A stretch of DNA of 64,000 bases, from positions 225,416,360-225,480,359 of the forward strand of contig NC_084793.1 in assembly GCF_963169125.1 (NCBI RefSeq). The letters run 5' to 3'. The position numbers and the translations under genes are program-made. How positions within the stretch are numbered: position 1 is the first letter of the stretch; each line of letters begins with the position of its first letter. This DNA comes from Humulus lupulus (lineage: Eukaryota > Streptophyta > Magnoliopsida > Rosales > Cannabaceae). This document shows, piece after piece, positions 11,084 through 20,559 of this stretch. The notes beneath the pieces are model-generated. The model was not told the DNA's origin. It saw nothing but the letters and a program-made list of their open reading frames with translations, and did not search any database.

Positions 11084-11761
11084 AAGGCCATGGAGGTCAA
11101 GAAGAGCCGTGCCTCCGAGCTAGAGACCCAACTGGCCATGGAACGGTCCAAGTTGCAAACAGTCGAGGATACTACCTCGAAGTTACTGGAGGATGCGGCG
11201 GGCCTCACCTAAGTCATGGAGGAGTCTGCCCATAAGATGGCAGAAGACCTTGTAGCTGCTCGGGAGGAAATTTGCATCACCTGCGAGGATTCCTCCAAGC
11301 ATTTGGCGGAGGCCACCAAGGCCCGAGAGGAGGTTGCTTTGGCAGCTTTGCGAGCCGAGGCAGCTGCCAAGGACCTCGAGAGCCTAAAACTTCTAGCTGA
11401 TGATCTAAATCATCAAACTGAGGATCTGAAGGATCAAATTGAGGAGCTGACCAAGGAACTCGACATTATGGCCAAGGACACCATCTCCGTTGCATGGAAA
11501 AGCAACAAGGAGATAGACCTGGCCTTCATGGGGGAGCCCAACATAAGGATGTTGCTCAAGGAGCATCTTCAGGCAGACAAGGCCATGGAGGCCAAGGTGC
11601 GAGAGGTCACACCAACAAGCAGAACTTTTGAAGTCAATGTCGTGATTGAACTCGTGACAGGGGTTCTTCCAGTCGAGTATACCTTTGTAATTTTTTTTAA
11701 TTTTCTTTTGATAGGCTTGCATGCCATTCACTTTTGGGGTACAAAAAAATTTATCGCTTGA
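11084..11761 (+). pseudogene. Antisense ORF of Tat element 2, coiled-coil part
   Basis: The frames encode long Glu/Ala/Lys heptad-like segments (ARAAREEICITCEDSSK-type composition; EEVALAALRAEAAAKDLE; LNHQTEDLKDQIEELTKEL) with no membrane segment. They lie on the strand opposite to pol, downstream of integrase, which is the place of the extra antisense ORF of Tat elements. The last exon of the homologous gene in Tat element 3 (58048-58725) is also a coiled coil. Only the 3' part is left here and there is a frame change near 11216. Function of this protein family is unknown. Confidence 0.6.
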
Positions 11762-12524
11762 GCCCCGAGGACAGCTGTAAGTAATTTTCCTTTATTGCTT
11801 TGTGAATGACTTTTGCTTTCACTGTCATTATGCCTTCATTTTTTTATCACTCAACACCAACTAAGCATTTAGTTATTGTGCAATTTGGTCTTAAAAATTT
11901 GACAAGGTTTTAAAATCTAACTCAACGTAACTTAACGCCACATGAATTGTATACCTTTATCCATCCATTACTCGTGGGCCTTAGTCTTCGAGACATAGGA
12001 TATTACTACTCTAGTTGGTTCTACTAGGGACTTGTGCTCGAATTCTGGCGACTCAAGTCTCGCCGACTCACCAAGTATTATGGCGCTTTTAGGCACTTAG
12101 TGTTGTTCCCCATGTTCATTGTCCTCAGGAATAACTTTGGTGCACTATCAAGTGGAAGCACTCGACGCGTCCTTACACCCACGAGTTCCAATAACTCAGA
12201 TCTTAGGAGGTCAATCTTACTTATGGCTCAAAGACATAGTGTTATTCCTTACGCATTTTCCTCGAGAGGCTACACTAGGTCATTTTTATGGTTCTTCCCT
12301 TGAATGGAGATCATTTGGTCTTTGGAAATCAGAATCCCGTAGCTAGTCCTCGGGCTCGCAGTCCCAGACGTGGTTCGAGTTCTCTGCCCCTGTGAGCTAG
12401 GCCTTGCAATCAAGTTTTTGGAAACTTGTTGCTGGAGCCCGAGTACGGAGACCCGAGGCTTGAGAACTGGGTGCTACTCCTCGGGCATTTTATGCTTTAT
12501 CAACGCTAGGTTTTATTAGTTTTC
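11762..12524. other. Non-coding 3' spacer of Tat element 2
   Basis: No convincing coding region. It is a moderately GC-rich spacer with phrases such as CCTCGGG/CCCGAGG that recur into the adjacent repeat block. Confidence 0.5.
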
Positions 12525-13270
12525 CTAGGTTGTGACACTAGGCCTACTCCACTCATAATAAGCTTAGCTCTCCACACGTAGGTTACTTAACCCATTCACG
12601 AAAGGCTTGTCCCCACGCTACTCTTGGGGCACGCAGTCCTCGAGAGATTACACTGAATAATAACGAAAATAGGGCTGCCCCCGAGTACGAATGACTCAAG
12701 AATCTGTTCGCCTATTGGAAGTAAGAAATTGATTGTTGGTCCTCATGCACATAGTCCTCGGGATGCAACTCAAGTTCTCCACTCGTAGGTTACTTGGTTT
12801 CTTAGCCTATTCATTGAAGGATTTAACACTAGGCTTTCTCTGCTACTAATGAGCTTAACTTCCTAGGTTACCCTCAGCGCTACTCTCGGGGCACGTGGTC
12901 CTCGAGAGGTTGCACTAAGAAAATTTTCCCTCCGAGTATGAATGACTCGGGGGTCCGTTCACCTATCGAAAGTCGGGAACTAAGTGTTGGTCCTTGAGAT
13001 GCAACTCAAGTTCTCTGCCCGTAGGTTACTTGGTTTCTCAGTCTACTCACGCCAGCCTTGACACTAGGCTTGCTTCGCTCATGATAAGCTTAGCTTCCTA
13101 GGTCACACTCCGTGAGGGTGCTTACGCTAGCCCTGACACTAGGCTTGCTCTGCTAATGATAAGCTTAGCTTCCTAGGTCACGCTCCGCGAGGTTTGTTAC
13201 GCCAGCCCTGACACTAGGTTTGCTCCACTCATGATAAGCTTAGCTTCCTGAGTCACGCTTCACGAGCAGC
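12525..13270. repeat. Tandem and nested repeats in the Tat 3' spacer
   Basis: A unit of about 75 bp (GACACTAGGcTTGCTCyrCT.. then ATGATAAGCTTAGCTTCC) occurs three times in a row at about 13058-13265, with diverged copies near 12530 and 12828. A longer segment (CTACTCTtGGGGCACG ... GGTTACTTGGTTTCT) at 12618-12800 is repeated at 12880-13045, giving a higher-order period of about 260 bp. Tat elements are known to hold hypervariable tandem repeats between pol and the 3' LTR. Confidence 0.8.
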
Positions 13271-13603
13271 TATCCAGTGAGGAGACCCAACTATGCCCCC
13301 CAAGTGATCGAAGAGTTGTCTACGTTCACTTGTCCAGGCCAGCGAGCGAGTATATCTTGGGAAGTGAAATTGCTAAATGAAAATTTAAAATACAAGTAGT
13401 TTCTTTGAATTTCATCTATTGTGTTTTACACACACAATTTTCATTAATCGTGCACAGAGGCTACAAAATGACTACAAAATTTAGAAAATACATTGCTTAT
13501 ATTCCTGGTAATATTGGCGAAGGTGCTCAGCATTCCAGGTGTGGGGCACCAACTCCCCGCCTAGTCGAGCCAGTTTGTATGTCCCTTGACACACGATGCT
13601 CTT

Positions 13604-13847
13604 GACTTGATACGGGCCTTCCCAGTTAGGGCCCAATACTCCAGTACCAGGATCTCAGGTGGCTAAGAAGACTCTTCGCAACACCAAATCTCTGACCCTG
13701 AACTTCCTATCCTTCACTTTAGAGTGACTTGATACGGGCCTTCCCAGTTAGGGCCCAATACTCCAGTACCAGGATCTCGGGTGGCTAAGAAGACTCTTCG
13801 CAACACCAAATCTCCGACCCTAAACTTCCTATACTTCACTTTAGAGT
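13604..13847 (-). repeat. 122-bp tandem duplication inside the integrase C-terminus
   Basis: 13604-13725 and 13726-13847 are nearly identical, starting GACTTGATACGGGCC. On the minus strand each copy encodes the end of the integrase ([13 protein letters not shown], then [10 protein letters not shown]). 122 is not a multiple of three, so the duplication also shifts the frame. It is absent from the same region of Tat element 3. Confidence 0.88.
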
Positions 13848-14560
13848 TGAAATATCTAGCAACTTTTTGTAAAGCTTTGTGAAGCTCCTCCACAAGGTCC
13901 AGAGACTCTTAGAGTAAAGTGTGGTTAGTGGTCGGATCATACGTATCTTTTCAGTGTGTAGAGATTTCCATCTTGATTGGGAGCATGGCTTCATATTCGT
14001 AGGCCATGGTGAAAGATGAGTGGCCAGTAGAGGTCCTAGCATGGGTGCGATAGCTCCACAATGCTTTAGGAAGCTCCCTAGTCCAAGCGTCTTTCGCCTG
14101 ATCCAACCTCTTCTATAGGGTGGCTTTAAGCGTCTTGTTGACATCTTCCACCTGTCTGTTTTATTGTGGGTGGGCTACGGAGGAGAAGCTCTTCATAACT
14201 CTATGCCTTTGACAGAAGTCTATGAATAACTCGATGTCGAATTGCAGGTCGTTGTCGGAGACTATCTTTCTCAGGAGCTCGTAGCGGCAAACGATGTTCT
14301 TAATGATGAAGTTGATGGCCTTCTTGAAAATGACCGTAACAAGAGGCTCGACTTCGACCCACTTCATGAAGTAGTCGAATGCCATAATAATATACTTCAC
14401 TCCCCTTTTTTTGGTGGGCAAGGAGCCGATAAGGTCAATTCCCCAGACTGCGAAGGGCCAAGAACTTATCATATGGGTGAGCTCATTTGGAGGAGTATGT
14501 TATCGAAGCATTGGCATTTGTCGCATTTCTTGACGTAGTCCATCGCATCACTGTTCATAG
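13836..14560 (-). pseudogene. Tat element 2: integrase
   Basis: On the minus strand: CDKCQCFDN (part of the HHCC zinc-binding region, about 14530), SSWPFAVWGIDLIGSLP (first catalytic Asp), IVSDNDLQFD (second catalytic Asp) and VMKSFSSVAHPQ. The region then breaks at about 14160, where the catalytic Glu block should follow. 13836-14144 continues in another frame as the C-terminal core. The enzyme would join element cDNA to host DNA. Stops and frame shifts rule out function. Confidence 0.88.
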
Positions 14561-14965
14561 TGGGCTAGAAATACCCTTGTCTCAGGATTTTCTTGGCAAG
14601 GCTCTGCCCCCGACGTGGTCCTCGCAAAAGCCCTCATGTACTTCTCGGAGTATAAGGTTGGCTTCTTGCTTAGACACACATTGAAGAAGAGGCAATGAAT
14701 ATCATCACTTGTACAGCTTGCTGTCCATGATCACGTACCGAGGAGCTTGTTAAAGCAGCTTCCGAGCTGCTTACTTGTCATGCGGTAACTCTCCGGAGAC
14801 TAAGTACTTCACAATAGGCTCCATCCAACCATCTTGAGGTTGGAATGCTTCTACCTCCTCAGAAGCTAAGATGCTTGGGGCGGCTAAGTATTCAATAGGG
14901 ACCATGTTGAGTAACTCAGCATCCTTGGTGGTAGCAAGCTTGGCTAGGGCATCAGCGTTAAAGTT
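14561..14965 (-). pseudogene. Tat element 2: integrase N-terminus/RNase H linker, decayed
   Basis: This stretch links the second RNase H and the integrase zinc finger. No long open frame remains, but short pieces in several minus-strand frames resemble the equivalent linker of Tat element 3 (60290-60790). Confidence 0.45.
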
Positions 14966-15319
14966 CTACTCTCTTGGAACTTGTCGAATGGAAAATCTCT
15001 TGAAGGTGTGGAGCATTTCCTGGGCCTTTGTTAAATATGCGGGCATCTTTGTTCCCCGGGCCTGGTACTCTCCTAGGACTTGAATCACTACGAGCTGAGA
15101 ATCAATGAAAATCTCAAGGCCCTCGGCCTTGAGCTCTAGGGCCACCCGGAGTCCAGCAATAAGGGCCTCATACTCAGCCTTGTTGTTAGGGGTGTCAAAC
15201 CCAAACCTTAGGGCATTGTGGACCGCGTGCCCTTCAGGGGATACCAAGATTAGGCCCGCTCCTACTCCATTCTCATTGGAGGACCCATCTACATACAGGT
15301 TCAACGTGGTCTCAACCAT
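14966..15319 (-). pseudogene. Tat element 2: second (archaeal-type) RNase H
   Basis: LNLYVDGSSNENGVGAGLIL, NNKAEYEALIAGLRVALEL and LEIFIDSQLVVIQVLGEY are the three core strands/helix of the RVT_3 (RNase HI-like) fold with the catalytic Asp (YVDGSS), Glu (AEYEAL) and Asp (DSQLV) all present. Tat elements carry this domain besides the usual RNase H, possibly gained from a host. It is the best-preserved pol domain of this copy, about 117 codons without a stop. Confidence 0.9.
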
Positions 15320-15334
15320 CGGGGCATTCTCGGG

Positions 15335-15640
15335 TCATTCATGCATCCCCATACACTCGACAATGAAATTTTCCATTGGTTTTCCCTTGATGGCAGTCCT
15401 CGGATGATAAGTAATGTCAAGCTGACTTAGTTTGACGGCCCACTTGAGGAGTCTCCCTGAGGACTCCGATTTCTGGAGGACTTGCCGCAATGGCTGGTTG
15501 GTGAGGAACTTGATGGGATGCACTTGGAAGTAGGGTCTTAGCTTCTGAGAAGCAACCATCAGAAAAAATGTTAGTTTCTCCATAAGTGGATACCTAGACT
15601 TCGCTCTGAGGAGTCTCTTACTCAACCATTAGGCAAAATG
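15335..15640 (-). pseudogene. Tat element 2: first RNase H (RT-linked)
   Basis: MSKRLLRAKSRYPLMEKL, ASQKLRPYFQVHPIKFLTNQPL and LLKWAVKLSQLDITYHPRTAIKG match the RNase H joined to reverse transcriptase in Ty3/gypsy pol (LTDQ/PLR and YxPR blocks). The frame lacks the N-terminal part of the domain, lost at the junction near 15620-15640. Confidence 0.82.
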
Positions 15641-16568
15641 TTAGCTTCTCGGGATTTTCCTCTATCCTAGGGGCGCTAACTATGAAGCCTAAGAACTTCC
15701 TGGAGGCAACTCCAAAAGTGCACTTCTGGGGATTCAACTTCATCCCGAATTTGCAGAGGACGGAGAAAACTTCTGCCAGATCTTTCACGTGGTCGGGAGT
15801 TGTTCTGGATTTTACCAGCATGTCGTCTACATGAACCTCCATGTTCTGACCCAGCTGGTTCTTGAACATCTGGTTTACCAACCTCTGATAGGTGGCACCA
15901 ACATTCTTGAGTCTGAAAAGCATCACTTTGTAGCAATATACCCATTTGTACATCTAGAATCTGGTGTGCACTTGGTCCGCAACATGCATGGAAATATGGT
16001 TATACCCCGAGTACACGTCCATAAAGGACAAGAGATCTTACTCGGAGATGGCATCGACCATCTGATCGATCTTGAGCAAAGGAAAATAGTCCTTTGGGCA
16101 GGCTTTGTTGAGGTCAGAGAAATCTATACAGGTCCTCCAAGTGTCGTTTGGCTTGGGCACCAGGACTGAGTTAGACAACCACCTCAGCTACTAAGCTTCT
16201 TGGATGAATCTGTTCACAAGGAGCTTGGCCACCTCTGCCTTTAAAGCCAATGCTTGGGTAAGGTCGATTGTTCTCCACTTTTGTTGTACATGAGCAATGT
16301 TAGGATCGATGTTCAAGGCATGGCATATGATGTTCGGATCAATGCCTGTCATGTCGGAGTGAGACCAGGCAAAAATGTCTTGATTGTCATTGAGAAAACT
16401 CATTAAGGCTGCTCGGACATCTGCCTTGAGATATTTCCTGATCTTTGTTTTTCTTTCTGGGACGAAGGCGTCAAAGATTACCTCCTCTGTCTCTTCCATG
16501 GGCTCAATAGCCCTTTTCTTCTTGTACTTTGGGGTCCAACTTATTGGACTCCATTTCCTCTTGAACAT
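15618..16568 (-). pseudogene. Tat element 2: reverse transcriptase
   Basis: The N-terminal block FAWSHSDMTGIDPNIICHALNID (16191-16568) is the usual entry to gypsy reverse transcriptase. Palm motifs follow: CYKVMLFRLKNVGATYQRLV, EVHVDDMLVKS (the catalytic VDD box, at about 15840) and MKLNPQKCTFGVASRKFLGFIV. Between about 15960 and 16190 the conserved first catalytic Asp region is broken up in several frames. The enzyme makes cDNA from the element RNA. Confidence 0.9.
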
Positions 16569-17123
16569 TCATTGACCTCCATCTCCTTGGGAGGGGCATG
16601 TTCGGGGGTTGCCTCAATTACCATTACAAGATGCTTGACGTACACATTGTAGCACTGGCTGGCATCCTTCTGGTCTCCATGGACTGTGCCTATTCTTGCC
16701 TCAGTAGGGAATTTCATGCATAGGTGACATATGGAGGTAACCACTCCAAACTCCACTAGAGCTAGATGCCCTAGGATGGCGTTGTACATAGAGGAGAAGT
16801 CCACGACCACAAAAGTAAAGTATTTGAAGGCCTGGCGAGGCTCTTCTCCAAGTGTAAGTGGCAGTTTAATTTGCACTATTGAGATTAGACATTTTCCCGA
16901 GAACCCGTAAAGAGTGAAGGTGCACGGGGGACAGGTCGCCAACAGTCAACCCAACCTTCTCGTAAGATGACTTGTACAGGAAGTTCACTAAACTTTCGTT
17001 GTCCACCAGGATCCATGCCATAATCTTGTTCGAAATATGGCTCTCTACTACTAAAATATTGTGGTGGGGAAAATGCACCCTCCCACCATCATCCTTGGAG
17101 AAAGTGATGACTTGTTCAGTCAT
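16541..17123 (-). pseudogene. Tat element 2: aspartic protease
   Basis: ITFSKDDGGRVHFPHHNILVVES precedes the active-site loop AWILVDNESLVNFLYKSSYEKVGL. Intact relatives have D-x-G-S at this place, so the D-N-E-S here is probably a dead site. A frame shift near 16900 leads to TLYGFSGKCL, FVVVDFSSMYNAILGHLALVEFGVV and SICHLCMKFPTEARIGTVHGDQ, the second half of the protease and the linker to reverse transcriptase. Confidence 0.85.
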
Positions 17124-18693
17124 TCAGGGCCTCTGTGCTAGTAACAGGGTTAATGTCAACACTTCATCATCATGGTTAAGGGCCCGCGCATACCAATTCT
17201 GCGAGCCCTTGGAGGTGCCCCATAAGTGGGGCTCTCCAGAGATAGTCTCCACTCTCCCGTTCACAGGGGGAGGCTCGTGGACGATTTGCTGCTGCGGGGC
17301 CGCAGGCACTTGGACTAGGGGTTGAGGAACCACCTGCTGAGGAGGCAATCCTGTAGTCGAAGCCTGGGCTGGACGGGCGGCAGTCCTAGCATACTGGTGG
17401 AGGTGCCCTAGTTTGATGAGACTTTCAATATCATCTCTATGTTGCCATGCACCCGTTGGTATGGTGCCCCATATCATTGTGAAATTGGCAGAACTTAGTG
17501 GAATCTATTTTCTCCCGATCCCTCCACATAGGCAGCAATTTATGATAGTGTACTTGTTGCTCAATGGATAGGAAAATATTCTCCCAAGCATCCACCAAGT
17601 TCGTGTACTCAGAGTATTGTGGAGTGTATTTCTCATTGGGAGCCGCTCCAGTTCTCTTAGGCTTCTTGCCCTTGCCCTTGCCCTTGCCCTTTCCCCAGTG
17701 TTTGCTCCCGCTGGGGTCTCGCGGGTGTCGCGGACTGGGATGGAGCTGCAGTTCTAGCACTAAATGCAGTATGAAAAGTATTGTATCCGGTGGGAGCTGC
17801 TCCGTAACCTGTCGGGGTAGCACCGAAGCCGACACTTGGCAAGGTGCTAAAACCAGCTGGTTAAACAACAGGGCTGAACTGTGAAGCGCTCAATACACTT
17901 GTTTGAGCTAGAGTGTATGGCGAGTACTGGGTTCCCGGGGCCACGGTGTTTGGGAACAATGGAGTGGGGAAAGGGATCGGCACTCCGAATGCTCCAATCT
18001 GGGCCTACTGCCAGTTGATGTACTCTTGGGCTCAACGTATGAAGTCATCAAGCCTGTGGCATCCTCTTCGTTGAAGGTCATCCCATTGTGGGAACTTGCT
18101 CCAATGCCAACTTGTAGGGCCATCAGCTATTGGCCATCATCGACTCTCTTGGTCCTGGCCGCTTCTTCCTTAAAGTGTTTGATGTAAGCTTTAAGGGTCT
18201 CAAGCGGTCCCTGCGTTATGTTGGCCAAAGCATTGACCTCGAAGTTCACCTTCCGCACAGCTATGAATTGTCTTTGAAAAGAGGAGGAGAGTTGGTGTCA
18301 GGAGTGAATGGACCTAGGCTTGTGCTTCTTCAACCATTCATCTACTGATCCCGTCAAGCTCAACAGAAAGACGTGGCATTTGGCATCCCCAAAGACGTGG
18401 TGGACTGAAATCAATCTATTAAAGTTTGAGAGATGGTCTGTGGGATCCGTGCCTCCATGGTACGAATCGATGTTTGACATTTTAAAGCCTCGAGGTAGTG
18501 GAGCCTCCATAATGTGGGGAGCACAGGGCTCCCCATCCTCGTCCTCGGAGTCTGAGTCTGAGGGTCGCGATTTTGATTGGAACTCTGTGCTGAGTGTTCT
18601 CTCCCTCCGAGCATTAAGGTCATCTCGGAGGTCCCGTTGTTGTTGTCTCCCAATATTGTCCTCAAGAGTAGCCTTACCCCTACGAGTGTTCAA
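17124..18693 (-). pseudogene. Tat element 2: gag
   Basis: From the N-terminal side: an Arg-rich start (RDLRDDLNARRERT), PLPRGFKMSNIDSYHGGTDPTDHLSNF and CHVFLLSLTGSVDEWLKK (capsid core, 18298-18693), a broken middle, a Pro/Gly/Ala-rich part (17657-17868) with a Gly-Lys run (GKGKGKGKKPKR), and CQFHNDMGHHTNGC at about 17470 (zinc-knuckle-like C-x2-H..H..C). The simple Gly-Lys run at 17665-17695 is (GGGCAA)n-like. The frame is broken into at least four pieces. Confidence 0.85.
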
Positions 18694-19655
18694 GATATCT
18701 TATAGGTCAGGCTGATCTTGGTGGCGACCACCGTCCTTGGGGTATTCTACTTCTGCTTCACTACGGATTCGACATATTCGTTATAATAGAGATAATGATT
18801 CCTTGTCCTCGGTTGGCGAAGATGTTTCTCCATTTATCCCCTTGGCCAAGTTTTCTGTGAGGTTAGCGAGGTGTCGGGGGGACACCAAATCTAGGCCTAA
18901 CGCGATCCTAAGCGACTCACTTGGGTTGGGCACCCTGGGCTCCATGGACGCTAGCAGCCTGGTGTTGTCTTTGGCACCACGCCCTTGGCCCTCATTGGCC
19001 CTTGACCTCAGGGCCTAAGCAGGTTCAGAAGCCCAACGAGTTCTCTTCTATGCTTGCACAAGGTCTTCATCTATCTTGCCTTTTCCATGGTCTTGTGGCT
19101 CAGGTGGGGTTCCAGCTCCAACTGGCTGCACAGCTAGCACACTAGCTGGCGGATCTTGCGCCATGCTAGCAGGGTGCTCGGGAAGCACACCCGCTGCATT
19201 TGTAGGTGGCACTCCAGCTGGGTGCGCAAGTGGCACGCTAGCTGGTTGCCTTAGTTGTACTTCTCCATGAGGATCTACTTGTAACCCTTAGGCTGCCAGA
19301 GGAGTCCTCATGGCATTAACCATCTCCTGCAAGGTGACGATATTCCCCTCCTAGGCATCAATCTTTTGTTGCTGGGAGGCAACCTGGCCGCGGAGCGCCA
19401 CCACCTCTGGCTGATCCTCTGCGTCCATAGATTGAGGATAGTCCTCCTCATAAAACTCACCATCTTCGCCATTATAGTCGACATTTTCATCAAAATCTTC
19501 TTGGGCCATCTCTGGGAAGTCGTGTGGAGGTGGCTAGTTGGTTTCTCCCCCTTCAACTCTGGTGGGAGGAGCCGCGTCGTCTGGGGCATTTCTACAAGTG
19601 TTGACCATGGTTGTTTCTTTAAGGTTCCTTCAAGCTCTCAATGAAAGCACCAAAA
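18694..19655 (-). other. Tat element 2: leader between LTR and gag
   Basis: The minus strand has short open pieces, among them a Pro/Ala-rich repeat (19048-19236: PLAHPAGVPPTNAAGVLPEHP) and an acidic/Arg-rich piece (19308-19589). This is probably a long N-terminal gag extension, now decayed. Next to the LTR edge, CTCAATGAAAGCACCAAAAT is, on the minus strand, the primer-binding zone (TTTGGTGCTTTCATTGAG), a sequence common after Tat 5' LTRs. Confidence 0.55.
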
Positions 19656-20530
19656 TTTTGACTGCCTTTTTCGCTATCAACCTAATAATAGAACTTAAAG
19701 AAAATAATGAAGATAAGCACCAATGTTTTATGTGGTTCAGATTATAAAACAACCCTAGTCCATGAGTCTTCAATATTAGAGTTCTTGAAGCTTGAGATGG
19801 CAAGCTTCAATGGGGGTTTTCTTGGGTAGCGTATATATTGCTCTAAGTACAAAAGTTGAGAACCCTTTTACAATGGTATCACAACCCTATTTATAGGGGC
19901 TGAAGGTCATTAATATCATTATTTACAAATATTCCCCAATTATTTGGGGAGTTAATTTCTATTTAACCCCTCTGAATGTTCTAATAAAGAGGGTGGGATC
20001 ATGCATATCGCAGATGCCCAATTCACAAGTTGCATCCCACCAACTTTACAAGAGACACGCCTCTGACACTGTCAGGTTGCGGCTACACGTTTTCCCGTGT
20101 CAAGCGGCGTTGTGGGAAATATCAATTGTCGAGTGTACGAAATCAGCGCCACTACTCATGGTGCCCAAAAAGCTGCAAACAATCTTGTGGTGGCCCAAGG
20201 CTACAGTGATTGACACCTGACGCTTTCTCCAGGCTCGAGGACAAAGCTCCTAGACTTGGATGACTATCAAATCAAGAAGACGGGAGGACCTCTAGGGTGG
20301 TCCTCGGAACTTGGCCTCACTTGGAGACATCCACGCCTAAAACATGGAACTTAGCTTGCTGGGAGGAAACTACACTCCGAGGAGCTCTGAGCAAACTTTC
20401 TAGAGCTTCACTTTCCTCCCGAGAAGCCTCATTACTTCTCTAATGACTACCACGTGTCCATTGAAGAAATCATGGACAACAACAATTATTTAAGCAATGG
20501 CTACTTATGTAATGTCATGTTTCTAGCTTC
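19656..20530 (-). repeat. Tat element 2: 5' LTR
   Basis: The left edge TTTTGACTGCCTTTTTCG matches, with changes, the LTR edge TGTTGACGCCGTTTTTCG of the solo LTR at 51555. On the minus strand a TATA box (CTATAAATAGGG, about 19888-19900) sits about 230 bp before the LTR end, as expected for the U3/R promoter. The right edge is uncertain; sequence of LINE 2 is recognisable from about 20560. Confidence 0.7.
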
Positions 20531-20559
20531 TAATTAGTTTTTGCGATGACTTGGAATCA

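Larger units (their letters stand above)
11060..20530 (-). mobile_element. Ty3/gypsy Tat-lineage element 2, minus strand, 3'-truncated
   Basis: Read on the minus strand the order is LTR (19656-about 20530), leader, gag, protease, reverse transcriptase, RNase H, a second archaeal-type RNase H, integrase, repeat-rich spacer, then an ORF on the opposite strand. A dual RNase H before integrase is a known mark of the Tat lineage. No 3' LTR is found: the element stops near 11060 against the protease of gypsy element 1, so its 3' end was lost by deletion or recombination. All pol domains carry stops or frameshifts. Confidence 0.85.

Noticed and set aside
17564..17884. Plus-strand open frame with Leu/Pro repeat
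   Set aside because: It is the opposite strand of the Gly-Lys-rich gag tail of Tat element 2.
18921..19270. Plus-strand Gly/Ala/Cys-rich frames
   Set aside because: They are opposite-strand readings of the Pro/Ala-rich gag leader of Tat element 2.
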